NCBI RefSeq assembly: GCF_000725285.1
Contig: NZ_CP007161.1
Span: 853,911-917,910 of the forward strand
Reading direction: 5' to 3'
Length of the DNA: 64,000 nt
Source: Virgibacillus sp. SK37
Lineage (GTDB): Bacteria > Bacillota > Bacilli > Bacillales > Amphibacillaceae
The notes below the pieces were generated by a model, which saw only the letters and a list, made by a program, of their open reading frames with translations, was not told the DNA's origin and did no database searches. This document shows positions 37,301 to 45,031 of the stretch, piece by piece; position 1 is the stretch's first letter; each line of letters opens with the position of its first letter. The translations under genes and the position numbers were made by a program.

Positions 37301-37610
37301 CTATTTAGAGGAAATGGGTATTCCGGTATATAATACGGTTTATACAAAGGAAGAAATACATGGCCTTTGGCGTTCAAATACGCCTGATCTAGTGCTGAAT
37401 ATACCAAGCCAAGGCAGGAAAAAAGAAAAGACAGGATTTTATCTTCGTGAGCTTGCTGTCCGGTATCAGACCCCTTATTTTACTAGCCTTGATACACTAC
37501 AAGTACTTTATAGCTGGCTTCGTAATGCAGAGCATGTTATCAAACCGAAGTCTTTGCAAGAGTATTTGCATCAATTAAATAAAGATAAAGTATTACATGC
37601 CGAAAAGTAA
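34356..37610 (+). CDS. carB: carbamoyl-phosphate synthase large subunit (arginine-type)
   Basis: The 1084-residue synthetase subunit that makes carbamoyl phosphate from ammonia, bicarbonate and two ATP. Two homologous halves are evident, each starting with GSGPIVIGQ / GSGPIRIGQ and containing an ATP-grasp core (RPAYTLGGEGGG and RPSYVIGGQSM, then EVNPRVSRSSAL and EVNPRSSRTVPM). The C-terminal MGS-type regulatory domain (about 940-1084) contains TATKGTTAYLEE. It overlaps argD by four bases. The glutaminase subunit CarA, normally upstream, is absent, and argF does not follow. The partner must therefore come from elsewhere, perhaps the pyrimidine enzyme or a distant carA. Confidence 0.94.
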   Translation: MTKINQLKKVMVIGSGPIVIGQAAEFDYAGTQACIALKEEGIEVILVNNNPATMMTDKQIADHVYMEPLTIESLESIISIEKPDGLIGTLGGQTGLNLTVELHEQGILEKYQVKLLGSSVPSIQQGEDREKFRELMLEINEPVCESTIIQSVEEGKSFIQSTGYPVILRPAYTLGGEGGGFAESEDEYKELLENGLNLSPIDQVLVEKSIKGWKEIEFEVIRDAADNCVVVCDMENVDPVGVHTGDSIVVAPSQTITTEQKELLERASVKIIRALHVIGGCNIQFALHPETNAYYIIEVNPRVSRSSALASKATAYPIALVATKCAIGYTLDEIVNPVAGNAYASEAPVLDYVVVKAPRFPFDKFTEADRRLGTQMKATGEVMAIDRTFIGALNKAVRSLELHMNSLNWKEMSVLSKEDLMESIAVPNDLRLFAIAEALTRGIEVNEIQEITQINSWFIEEINKVITCEQKIERYSLSNVSSELLKEAKLLNISDERIAELLETTGKKVRSLYKSMDFHLSYHLMKTSQSSTQPIASCYYSSWGNDNEEPVYETETEKILVLGSGPIRIGQGVEFDYCSVHAALAVKKMGYEAIVINNNPETVSTDYTIADRLYFEPLALEDVLAVIEKEKPAGVLIQFGGQTAVNLANSLQEEGVHIFGTAPKHIDQMEDREQFYEVLNKLNINHVPGFVVNEHEDISTTASQLGFPVLIRPSYVIGGQSMFICNNEIELQAYVKRIQQDTKDRCWPLLIDSYIPGVECEIDVISDGQQIIVPGIVEHIERAGVHSGDSMNIFPAISLTDKMKERIINIARIISQQVPIIGMMNIQFVIDGDTIYVLEVNPRSSRTVPMLSKIMDIPMVEWGVRAQLGEALDDISSELNLANEPEYYMVKAPVFSAGKLKGVDHVLGPEMKSTGEAIGIGETKEVALANALPENVQKMFKSKKPLNVIVSISEREKPNCIDLLKKLIVEGAVITATKGTTAYLEEMGIPVYNTVYTKEEIHGLWRSNTPDLVLNIPSQGRKKEKTGFYLRELAVRYQTPYFTSLDTLQVLYSWLRNAEHVIKPKSLQEYLHQLNKDKVLHAEK

Positions 37611-37682
37611 ACGTAAAAGCAGCATTCACTAATAAATGTATACTTATAAACGATTGATTACAGAAGCATAACTAACGAATTA

Positions 37683-37710
37683 GCAGCAGCACAAAGCTTA
37701 GTGCTGCTGC
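37683..37710. terminator. bidirectional terminator between carB and the S9 peptidase
   Basis: A perfect 10-bp stem GCAGCAGCAC / GTGCTGCTGC with an 8-base loop between convergent genes. Confidence 0.7.
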
Positions 37711-37736
37711 ATTAACATAAACAGATATGCGTTTTT

Positions 37737-39734
37737 CTATAATTTCTCAAACCAACGGCAAATGTGGTTTAATCTCTCTATTCTCATCTCTGGTTTACCA
37801 CTTCTGCTTAATTCATGATTGGCATCAGGAAAGCGGACGAATTCAACTTCTTTTCGTAGATGCTTTAGTGTTATGAATAACTGCTCCCCTTGTTCCACCG
37901 GGCAACGAAAGTCTTTTTCTCCATGCAAAATCAATAAAGGAGTTTCTACATTTTTAGCATATTTTAGAGGAGAGATATCCCATAGCTTTTTTGGGTCATC
38001 TAATAGGTTTAAACCGTGTTCCCACTCATTAAAAAAGAAACCAATATCACTAACGCCATAAAAACTAAGCCAATTAGAAATAGAACGTTGTGTAACCGCA
38101 GCCTTAAAGCGGTTTGTATGTCCTACAATCCAATTTGTCATGAATCCTCCATAACTGCCACCAGTCACCCCAAGTCTATCTTTATCAATAAAATCGAAGT
38201 TTGCCAGTACATAATCTACTACCTCCATCAGGTCTGTATAATCGCCATTACCGTAATCAGTACGGCAAGCATTCACAAATTCTTGCCCATAACCGTGGCT
38301 TCCGCGGGGGTTTGCATACACTACAACATACCCTTTTGCTGCTAACAGTTGTAATTCATGGAAATAAGTTTGGCCATACATGGCATGGGGGCCTCCATGG
38401 ATTTCCAAAATCATTGGATATTTTTCACCATCCTGATATCCTGATGGAGGCAGTAGCCACCCTTGAATTTCTTCACCATCCTTAGTTGGAACAGTAATTG
38501 TTTCTGGTTCAGCTAATGTTAGCTTGGATAAAAGAGCCGAGTTGAAATCTGTTAATCTATGGATCTCTCCATCTTTCTTTAAGTGATAGAAATTGCAAGG
38601 ATTTGTTGGTGTACTAATTCCAAGAATAAATGAACCAGAATGGGCATCGTAAGTGAAACCAAATACATGATGGTTCTCTTTGTAAAGAACGTCCAATTCA
38701 CCTGTTAAGGAGACTTGGTACAGACCAGTTACCCCGTGGTCTGTTGCAAGAAAAAAGATACTTTCTCCATCCGTCGCCCAAATCGGCCCACTCTCAGAGT
38801 TTCCTAAGCGCGTATCACCTATCATAGCATCACCCAGTTGAATATCCCATTCAGCACTCAAGATACTTTTTTCATGGCTTACCGGATCAAAAATGTATAA
38901 GTCAGTAAGTGTAGCACCTGCATAAGTAAAGCTATGGCCGAATGCAGCAATTTTATTACCAACAGGAGCATATACTGCACGATGATATGTACCTTTACTA
39001 TCTGTAAGTTTCTTTATTTTCTTGGAAAAACGGTTCAAAATATAGATGTCGTCAACCTGTTCATAATCTTCATTCTCTCCAAGGTTGGCAATAAATAAAA
39101 TCTCATTCCCATCTGGTGAAACATCCTGCAGGATATGGTCAGTATGTGCACTCGTTAACTGCTCCAGGTTACCTGTTTCTATATCCAAGGCAAATAACTG
39201 GGTACGCTTCTGATCATGAAAACCTTTAGCGTCTGATTTATATTTTAGACGGTTTATGACAAGTGGACGCTTAGCCAATTCTTTCTGTTCTTTGTCTTTT
39301 TCCTCTTTCGATATTTCGCTGAGATTGTTACTATCTTCTGCCGGATCTATGGATGCGTTAAAAATGAGGGTATTACTGTCAGGTCCCCAAACTGGGTTGC
39401 TAGCCCCGTGTTTAAGTTTAGTAAGCTGTTGTGCTTCCCCTCCTTGCATGGGTAGGAGCCACAACTGTTCAGTTCCACTTCTGTTGGACTGGAAAACAGC
39501 CTTTTTCCCATCAGGAGAGACGTATATGTTATTGCTTTTCTCCTTGCCAAACGTCCATTGGTGTCTATCTTTAGAGTCCAAGCTTTGGGAAAATAGATGT
39601 GACTCGTATTCTTTTTTCTCATTAATGGTTGTAGATACATAGGTGTAGGCATTACCATATGGAGTGAATTTAGGGTCACTTACAATTTCATATTCCAGCA
39701 AGTCTTCCGTTTTAAGCGATCTTTTTTCGTTCAT
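37737..39734 (-). CDS. S9 family peptidase (acylaminoacyl-peptidase type, YuxL-like)
   Basis: A 665-residue prolyl-oligopeptidase-family serine peptidase. The N-terminal two-thirds forms a WD40/TolB-like beta propeller (repeats such as SPDGKKAVFQSNRSG). The C-terminal catalytic domain has Ser in VTGGSYGGFMTNW, Asp in LLILHGEKDFRCP, and His in FPDANHELSRSG. Length and order match B. subtilis YuxL. It is a cytosolic peptidase likely acting on short or N-acylated peptides. The ATG follows AAAGGAGC. It is monocistronic. Confidence 0.92.
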   Translation of the reverse strand: MNEKRSLKTEDLLEYEIVSDPKFTPYGNAYTYVSTTINEKKEYESHLFSQSLDSKDRHQWTFGKEKSNNIYVSPDGKKAVFQSNRSGTEQLWLLPMQGGEAQQLTKLKHGASNPVWGPDSNTLIFNASIDPAEDSNNLSEISKEEKDKEQKELAKRPLVINRLKYKSDAKGFHDQKRTQLFALDIETGNLEQLTSAHTDHILQDVSPDGNEILFIANLGENEDYEQVDDIYILNRFSKKIKKLTDSKGTYHRAVYAPVGNKIAAFGHSFTYAGATLTDLYIFDPVSHEKSILSAEWDIQLGDAMIGDTRLGNSESGPIWATDGESIFFLATDHGVTGLYQVSLTGELDVLYKENHHVFGFTYDAHSGSFILGISTPTNPCNFYHLKKDGEIHRLTDFNSALLSKLTLAEPETITVPTKDGEEIQGWLLPPSGYQDGEKYPMILEIHGGPHAMYGQTYFHELQLLAAKGYVVVYANPRGSHGYGQEFVNACRTDYGNGDYTDLMEVVDYVLANFDFIDKDRLGVTGGSYGGFMTNWIVGHTNRFKAAVTQRSISNWLSFYGVSDIGFFFNEWEHGLNLLDDPKKLWDISPLKYAKNVETPLLILHGEKDFRCPVEQGEQLFITLKHLRKEVEFVRFPDANHELSRSGKPEMRIERLNHICRWFEKL

Positions 39735-39845
39735 TATTTTAGCTCCTTTTATTTTAAAATTTAACTACGATCATGATAATGGTAGTGACAATACATCTGT
39801 AGAAGGCATTTCCCCAAGGCTGGTTTAATTCCTGCAATATATGAT

Positions 39846-40370
39846 TCAATTGAAGGAAGAAGCACTTTCCACACTTCTTAAAAAGCGGTTTAAATCTTTT
39901 CGTTTCTTAAAGACATAAATGTTTTTTCCTTCTTCCAATTTGGACAGCCTATCATAAACGGCAGGCGCTTTTGTTTTATTATAGTCGCGTACCCACTGGA
40001 AAAACTCCCAATCCAGCTTTTCCTTACAATTTTCGCCCATATCTGGCCTGGTCTTGTTGTGGAACTGGATTCTACGTTTTACTATTCCATACAGACATAC
40101 TGAGGTTTTATAATGAAGAAAAATGACTGTATCAGCATGTTGAAGACGGATATCCATTGTTGAACTATAGTTACCGTCGATAATCCATGCATTCTGTTCA
40201 ATAATTCTTTGGCTCTTTTTTATAAGTTCTTCTCGTTCTATTGGTTCCCAACCAGGCTTCCAGAAGATAGCATCCAGGTGGAACACGGGAAGATGCAACA
40301 TATGTCCAAGCTTTGTTGCTAACGTAGATTTTCCTGAGCCCCCACTGCCAATAATTGCAATTTTCTTCAT
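39846..40370 (-). CDS. P-loop NTPase of the topology-modulation (FlaR-like) family
   Basis: A 174-residue adenylate-kinase-like protein. Walker A is IIGSGGSGKSTLA at residues 5-17, followed by HLDAIFWKPGWEP, WIIDGNYSSTMDIR and the lid-like arginines in VKRRIQFHNKTRPD. Proteins of this kind are named DNA topology modulation protein, but a nucleotide or small-molecule kinase activity is just as likely; the role is unknown. The ATG has AGGTGATGC upstream. It is probably transcribed alone, behind the D-amino acid aminotransferase gene whose terminator precedes it. Confidence 0.8.
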   Translation of the reverse strand: MKKIAIIGSGGSGKSTLATKLGHMLHLPVFHLDAIFWKPGWEPIEREELIKKSQRIIEQNAWIIDGNYSSTMDIRLQHADTVIFLHYKTSVCLYGIVKRRIQFHNKTRPDMGENCKEKLDWEFFQWVRDYNKTKAPAVYDRLSKLEEGKNIYVFKKRKDLNRFLRSVESASSFN

Positions 40371-40445
40371 AGCATCACCTACTACATCACATATTTTGGT
40401 AGATTAATTTAGCATAATTTTGGGAAAATTATAATCAAAAAACAA

Positions 40446-40472
40446 CTGCCAAGCGGCTCTTTCCCTTGGCAG
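40446..40472 (-). terminator. terminator of dat
   Basis: CTGCCAAG (40446-40453) pairs with CTTGGCAG (40465-40472). On the minus strand it is followed by TTGTTTTTTG. Confidence 0.85.
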
Positions 40473-40504
40473 CTGCGCGTCTCTTATAAAGGAAATTCCT
40501 AAAA

Positions 40505-41383
40505 TTAAACAGAAGGTTTTAAGACATCATCACTAGTGATATTAGCATCTGCTATGTATGCTTTTTGGAGTTGTCTTGTAATTTTGCCAGGTTTTCCATT
40601 ATTAATTTCCTTGTTATCAACTTTAATTACAGGCATAACTTCGGAAGTACTGCTGGATAAAAAGATCTCATCAGCCATAGCAATATCTTCAACAGAAAAC
40701 CCTTCTTCTATAAAAGGAATGTTTAAGTCATTAGCAAACTTTTCTACACGCATCCGCACACATCCATGCAAAATATTATTGGTGGCAGGATGGGTATGAA
40801 TTTTCCCGTCTTTTACTAAATATGCGTTTGAGGAACTACATTCTGTTACCAATCCATCCCTATGAAGAATCGCTTCATAACACCCTTGTTCCTTTGCTTC
40901 TTGCTTAGCCAATACGTTTGGAAGAAGATTTAAGCTTTTAATATAGCAATTTTCCCAGCGGATGTCACGTTGTGTAATTGTACATACGCCATTATCCAAG
41001 TTTTCCTGATTACGCGGCAAATCCTGTAGATAGGCATACATATTTGCAGGAACATTTAAAGGAAAAACATGATCTCTTGGCGCAGAGCCTCGAGATACCT
41101 GCAAATATACTTTCCCATCTGCTGTCATCTTATTTTTTGTTAATAGCTCTAGTAGTAGCTTCTTGAGTTCATCTTTCGTTAATGATAAGTTAATCTTAAT
41201 AGCTTCTGTAGAGCGGAAGAGGCGGTCAACATGCTCATTTAATAGATAGTATTCACCGTTATATATGCGGATTACTTCATAAACGCCGTCCCCGAACTGC
41301 AGGCCTCTTTCTTCATACGGATATTTTAATTCATCACGATGTGTAAATTTGTCTTGCGCTAAAATAATTGGATAAACAGACAT
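40505..41383 (-). CDS. dat: D-amino acid aminotransferase
   Basis: A class IV PLP aminotransferase of 292 residues that interconverts D-alanine and D-glutamate with their keto acids, supplying D-amino acids for the cell wall. The N-terminal LQFGDGVYEVIRIYNG, the Schiff-base lysine Lys149 in ENCYIKSLNLLPN, and VTECSSSNAYLVKDG follow the Bacillus Dat pattern rather than branched-chain aminotransferases. AGGAGGG lies ahead of the ATG. The gene diverges from fnr, and an Fnr-type site lies 68 bases before its start codon. Confidence 0.92.
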   Translation of the reverse strand: MSVYPIILAQDKFTHRDELKYPYEERGLQFGDGVYEVIRIYNGEYYLLNEHVDRLFRSTEAIKINLSLTKDELKKLLLELLTKNKMTADGKVYLQVSRGSAPRDHVFPLNVPANMYAYLQDLPRNQENLDNGVCTITQRDIRWENCYIKSLNLLPNVLAKQEAKEQGCYEAILHRDGLVTECSSSNAYLVKDGKIHTHPATNNILHGCVRMRVEKFANDLNIPFIEEGFSVEDIAMADEIFLSSSTSEVMPVIKVDNKEINNGKPGKITRQLQKAYIADANITSDDVLKPSV

Positions 41384-41450
41384 GAAATTTTCCCTCCTAA
41401 AGTTATGACTATTCTAATACTTCCGTGGCTACTTGTAAATGTATATTAAA

Positions 41451-41464
41451 GTGAGAAATCTCAC
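41451..41464. promoter_or_regulatory. Fnr/Crp-type operator
   Basis: GTGAGAAATCTCAC is a perfect 14-bp palindrome that fits the GTGA-N6-TCAC core. Its centre is about 42 bases before the predicted fnr start, the class II activation position. Confidence 0.75.
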
Positions 41465-41487
41465 AGAACGACCATCCGTTGTCTGTG

Positions 41488-41493
41488 TATAAT
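41488..41493 (+). promoter_or_regulatory. -10 box of fnr promoter
   Basis: A perfect TATAAT. The -35 position (about 41465-41470, AGAACG) has no consensus hexamer, which fits a promoter that needs an activator bound just upstream. Confidence 0.65.
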
Positions 41494-41518
41494 TAAATAC
41501 ATAGAGAGGTGTGTGACC

Positions 41519-42208
41519 ATGGAACCCTTGTTAAACAGATTAGATAATCCAACTTACGAAAAATTGATGATGAATAGCTTTCGTAAAGAGTACATGAAGA
41601 ATACTACTGTGTTTAGTGAAGGGAGCCCCGCAGAAGCTCTTTACTTTATAGAAAGCGGGACTGTTCGTATTTACAAGGGAATGGGTTCTGACAAGGAAAT
41701 TACCATCTTTACCAGAAAAGAAAATGACTGTTTTGGTGAAATAGGGATATTTAGTGGAACCAAATATTCAAATACCGCAGTAGTTACTGAAGATGCAGTC
41801 TTAAATCGTATTACAAGAGTAAAGGCAGAAGAGCTTATCGAACAAAACGGGTCACTTGGGCTACATTTTACCCGATGGGTAGCAGAATCATTGGAGGCAA
41901 GCAAAGCTAAAATGCGAGATTACATTGCCTTTGGCTCAGAAGGTGCAATAGCATCTGTATTTATTCGATATTCTAACATGTACGGAATTGTGACAAAAAA
42001 CGGAATCCGAATAACAGAACCGATTCGTGTTAGAGAGATTAGTAAGCATATAGGTATTTCGAGAGAGACGGTAAGTCGTGTTGTAAATAAGTGGAAAGAG
42101 CAAGGCCTAATAACCAATGACAACAAATACTATTTTATTAAAGATATTAATTATTTCAGGGAATTACTCATATGTGAAAATTGCGGTGTGGAAAACTGTA
42201 TTTTATAG
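41519..42208 (+). CDS. fnr: Fnr-type oxygen-sensing transcription regulator
   Basis: A Crp/Fnr-family activator of 229 residues. The N-terminal cyclic-nucleotide-like beta roll (about 20-115) contains FGEIGIFSGT. The C-terminal winged helix has the recognition helix ISRETVSRVVNKW. Three cysteines end the protein in the pattern C-x2-C-x4-C (Cys219, Cys222, Cys227), and Asp134 lies 85 residues before the first. B. subtilis Fnr holds its 4Fe-4S cluster with C-terminal cysteines of the same spacing and an aspartate at the same distance. I infer an anaerobic activator of fermentative or nitrate-respiration genes. ATG 41519 has GAGAGGTG seven bases ahead; GTG 41513 is in the site. Confidence 0.9.
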   Translation: MEPLLNRLDNPTYEKLMMNSFRKEYMKNTTVFSEGSPAEALYFIESGTVRIYKGMGSDKEITIFTRKENDCFGEIGIFSGTKYSNTAVVTEDAVLNRITRVKAEELIEQNGSLGLHFTRWVAESLEASKAKMRDYIAFGSEGAIASVFIRYSNMYGIVTKNGIRITEPIRVREISKHIGISRETVSRVVNKWKEQGLITNDNKYYFIKDINYFRELLICENCGVENCIL

Positions 42209-42236
42209 AAGCTATTCTCTTTGTGATAGCTTCTAT
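42205..42236 (+). terminator. hairpin at the end of fnr
   Basis: A perfect 11-bp stem ATAGAAGCTAT / ATAGCTTCTAT overlaps the fnr stop codon. There is no T tract, so termination is uncertain. Confidence 0.45.
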
Positions 42237-42266
42237 AAAAATTCTGTCGAAAAAAGAAATTTTTTA

Positions 42267-42295
42267 TTGATTTTTTAAAATGTGCTTGTTATAAT
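42267..42295 (+). promoter_or_regulatory. promoter of tRNA-Gly
   Basis: TTGATT (42267-42272), 17 bases, perfect TATAAT (42290-42295), 78 bases before the tRNA. Confidence 0.8.
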
Positions 42296-42372
42296 TAAAA
42301 ATGCGTTCGAAAAACACATTGTTTTACCACAGTAATTAATTTGAGCGTTGATAATTTAATAGTTAATGATGT

Positions 42373-42446
42373 GCGGGTGTAGTTTAGTGGTAAAACCTCA
42401 GCCTTCCAAGCTGATGATGAGGGTTCGATTCCCTTCACCCGCTCCA
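42373..42446 (+). tRNA. tRNA-Gly (TCC)
   Basis: A 74-base cloverleaf: acceptor GCGGGTG paired with CACCCGC, D loop TAGTGGTAAAA, anticodon loop CTTCCAA with anticodon TCC, T arm GGGTTCGATTCCC, and an encoded CCA end. It is a single tRNA with its own promoter and terminator. Confidence 0.97.
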
Positions 42447-42458
42447 TACATATGTCAT

Positions 42459-42497
42459 AACGCAGTGTTTCGTAATTTATTTACGAAGTGTTGCGTT
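42459..42497 (+). terminator. terminator of tRNA-Gly
   Basis: A long, nearly perfect stem (AACGCAGTGTTTCGTAA with TTACGAAGTGTTGCGTT) ending in T6. Confidence 0.88.
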
Positions 42498-42720
42498 TTT
42501 TACTTTTATTATATGTGTAAACTAAGCATACAAGTTCCAAGTTCCTAATAAGAAATATAGAGTTAATAGGATATTTTATACAAGACATCCTATTCTACAG
42601 TATAGTCTTAACTAATTCACAAAATATATAAACTGCGAACTAACTATTGATCTCTAAACTAACTATGAAAGAAAGTTTCTTGCTGGAAAGATCACTAAAA
42701 TACTGAAACTGGTTACACCA

Positions 42721-42840
42721 CCGCTACGGAAAACACTTCGCTTTTCGGGGGCGGCTTATGAGCCTCCTCATGCTACCGCATTCCGGGGTCTCACCTATGC
42801 CTCATCTCCCCCAGAAGTCTCCGTATTTTCCTTCGCTAAG
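42721..42840 (+). repeat. GC-rich repeat, type 1, copy a
   Basis: A block of about 120 bp, much richer in GC than its surroundings, beginning CCGCTACGGAAAA and ending TTTTCCTTCGCT. It is almost the reverse complement of 53175-53291 and related to 28441-28559. It has short inverted ends GGAAAA/TTTTCC and no convincing reading frame. Confidence 0.85.
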
Positions 42841-42952
42841 ATTTACTTTTTCAGCAATAATGACCTTAGGATTAGGTGAAAAAAGCTCGCTTAACTTCTT
42901 CAAGGACAAGTGAAAAATCCACTCGGCATTTGGAATTTAAAGCTCATACAAA

Positions 42953-43080
42953 TTGATTGGAGCGAAAGGGGGCGACTCCTGCCGGAATAGCATGAGCTGA
43001 AGACCCTGGACGGAGCGTAGCGGAGGAAGCGGCTGAAGCCATGCCGGCGGAAAGCGTCCCCCTGCAGCGGAAATCAATGG
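42953..43080 (+). repeat. GC-rich repeat, type 2, copy a
   Basis: About 128 bp starting ATTGATTGGAGCG and ending GGAAATCAAT, with inverted ends ATTGATT/AATCAAT. It is the inverted counterpart of 52981-53108. It sits 112 bases after the type 1 copy. The rest of the 850-base gap between the tRNA and the ABC-class ATPase gene contains nothing else recognised. Confidence 0.85.
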
Positions 43081-43295
43081 GGCTATCCACTTCCTTAAAA
43101 TGAGACTTACTCTAGTTCGCATTTTACTCCAACTCTTTAAAAAGGGCTATAGTTATTAATTTAGTACACTTGATTTCAAAATAGAACTAAACCTACTTCA
43201 TCTTCCTGTATTCTTCTTTTACCACTTCACTTGAAAACCACTTTTCCTGCATAGTATTCTTAAACCAATAACTATATATGAGCGAGGGATGTTTG

Positions 43296-44993
43296 ATGAA
43301 ACGACTAATGAACGAGCTTAAACGAATTGATAACAAGGGATATAAAGCCTACAAAGACATTCAAGGAAAATATAGCTACACGAAGTTTGATTTATTTATA
43401 GATTATGTACAAGGTGATCCATTTGCGACACCCTCCAAAATTAGAATAGTCATTCCAACCAAACAACGACCAATCCAGAATGAATGGCTTACCTCTTATG
43501 AAAGAAAAATAGCGGCAGAGGATAAAATGGCAAGAGTAGTAGCAAAAGCCATTCACAAGCAAAAGACCTTCATAAAAGGATCTGGTAAAAGTGGGCTAAT
43601 TTTATTCGATCAGCCTGGACAGGAAGTTATTGAACGAAGTGCTATCCAATTAGATTCACATGCTATTACAGTTTGTATTTCCATTGGATTGCCTGCAAAC
43701 GGACGGCGGATTAATGGTAAAGAGGCAGAGAAACTATTTGGGCAGTCTATTCCTTCTATAATAGAAAACTCTATATTTACATTAAAGGACGAAGAAGTAG
43801 AGGCATCCGTTCAACTTGCAGATCAACAGGTTGCCATTCGGAAGGCTATGCAAAAAAATGGATGGATCGCCTTTATTAATAATGGCGCTATCCTTCCTCG
43901 AAAAAGTGGTGTAAGTAACCGACCTTTAAAGAACGCGGTACCTTTTCAAAGTCCAAAGGAAGACGAAGTAGAAATACCAATCCCCCATAAGAAAGAACCA
44001 CTACGTGGAATGGCTATATCTAAAGGAATTACACTAATTGTCGGAGGGGGTTATCATGGTAAAAGCACCATTCTCGAAGCGATTGAAAGAGGAGTATATG
44101 CACATACAGATGGGGATGGCAGAGAATATGTACTTACAGACCCCGATGCAGTAAAGATCCGTGCTGAAGATGGCCGGCAAGTTACAGGTGTAGATATTTC
44201 ACCTTTTATTTCCAATTTACCACACAAAAAAGATACAAGCTTTTTCACGACAGAAAATGCAAGTGGCAGTACATCACAGGCGGCAAATGTAATGGAATCT
44301 TTGGAAGCAGGTGCCTCCACCTTACTTATCGATGAAGATACAAGTGCGACTAATTTCATGATTCGTGACCATCGAATGCAGCAACTTGTACAAAAAGATA
44401 AGGAACCTATTACGCCATTTATCGATAAAATAAGTCAGCTATACAACCAACTAGAGATTTCTACTATAATTGTTATGGGTGGTTCAGGTGATTACTTTGC
44501 TGTTGCAGATACAGTAATTATGATGGAATCCTACTTGCCGCATAACTTGACAGAAAAGGCAAAGCAAATTATGACGGAAAACCCGCTGGAAAGAGACATG
44601 TCTAAAGAAGACACGTTTGGAAAAGTAAGAGATCGTTATTTTCAGCAATCAACCCTGCAAACAAAAAAAGGAAAACGAGCGAAAACACAGGCTAAAGGAT
44701 TGTCAACGATACTAATGGGAACAACAGATATTACTTTTCATCATACGGAACAACTTGTTGACGCCTCGCAAACCAGGATGATTGCTGAGATTATCAGCTA
44801 TTTAGATCGTAGTAACAAACTTCAAAATAAATCGCTGCATGCGTTATTGGATGAACTGGAGAAGAAAATGGATACTGAAGGACTTGCTTCCTTTACAGTG
44901 TTTAAAGACCAGCATCCTGGAGATATTGCAAGACCACGAAGATATGAGATTGCTGCAGTGCTAAACCGAATGCGCACGGCTATGGTAAAATAA
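43296..44993 (+). CDS. ABC-class ATPase family protein
   Basis: A 565-residue soluble protein of the predicted ABC-class ATPase family (COG3044). The N-terminal domain begins with IDNKGYKAYKDIQG, and GDPFATPSKIRI is a family block. The P-loop is VGGGYHGKSTILEAIERGVY near residue 255, the Walker B is TLLIDEDTSATNFM, and RDHRMQQLV follows. The function is unknown; no membrane partner adjoins it. ATG 43296 has GAGCGAGGGA eight bases ahead; ATG 43278 precedes that site. It may be cotranscribed with queG, 38 bases later. Confidence 0.88.
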   Translation: MKRLMNELKRIDNKGYKAYKDIQGKYSYTKFDLFIDYVQGDPFATPSKIRIVIPTKQRPIQNEWLTSYERKIAAEDKMARVVAKAIHKQKTFIKGSGKSGLILFDQPGQEVIERSAIQLDSHAITVCISIGLPANGRRINGKEAEKLFGQSIPSIIENSIFTLKDEEVEASVQLADQQVAIRKAMQKNGWIAFINNGAILPRKSGVSNRPLKNAVPFQSPKEDEVEIPIPHKKEPLRGMAISKGITLIVGGGYHGKSTILEAIERGVYAHTDGDGREYVLTDPDAVKIRAEDGRQVTGVDISPFISNLPHKKDTSFFTTENASGSTSQAANVMESLEAGASTLLIDEDTSATNFMIRDHRMQQLVQKDKEPITPFIDKISQLYNQLEISTIIVMGGSGDYFAVADTVIMMESYLPHNLTEKAKQIMTENPLERDMSKEDTFGKVRDRYFQQSTLQTKKGKRAKTQAKGLSTILMGTTDITFHHTEQLVDASQTRMIAEIISYLDRSNKLQNKSLHALLDELEKKMDTEGLASFTVFKDQHPGDIARPRRYEIAAVLNRMRTAMVK

Positions 44994-45031
44994 GAATAAA
45001 ACAAAACAACGATTATAAGGAGGGTAAGCCG

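Noticed and set aside
42937-43122. Open frames on both strands within the GC-rich repeats here and at 52943-53254.
   Set aside because: They arise because the repeats are GC-rich and share the same translated text in several frames; no start signals, and the copies differ by frame.
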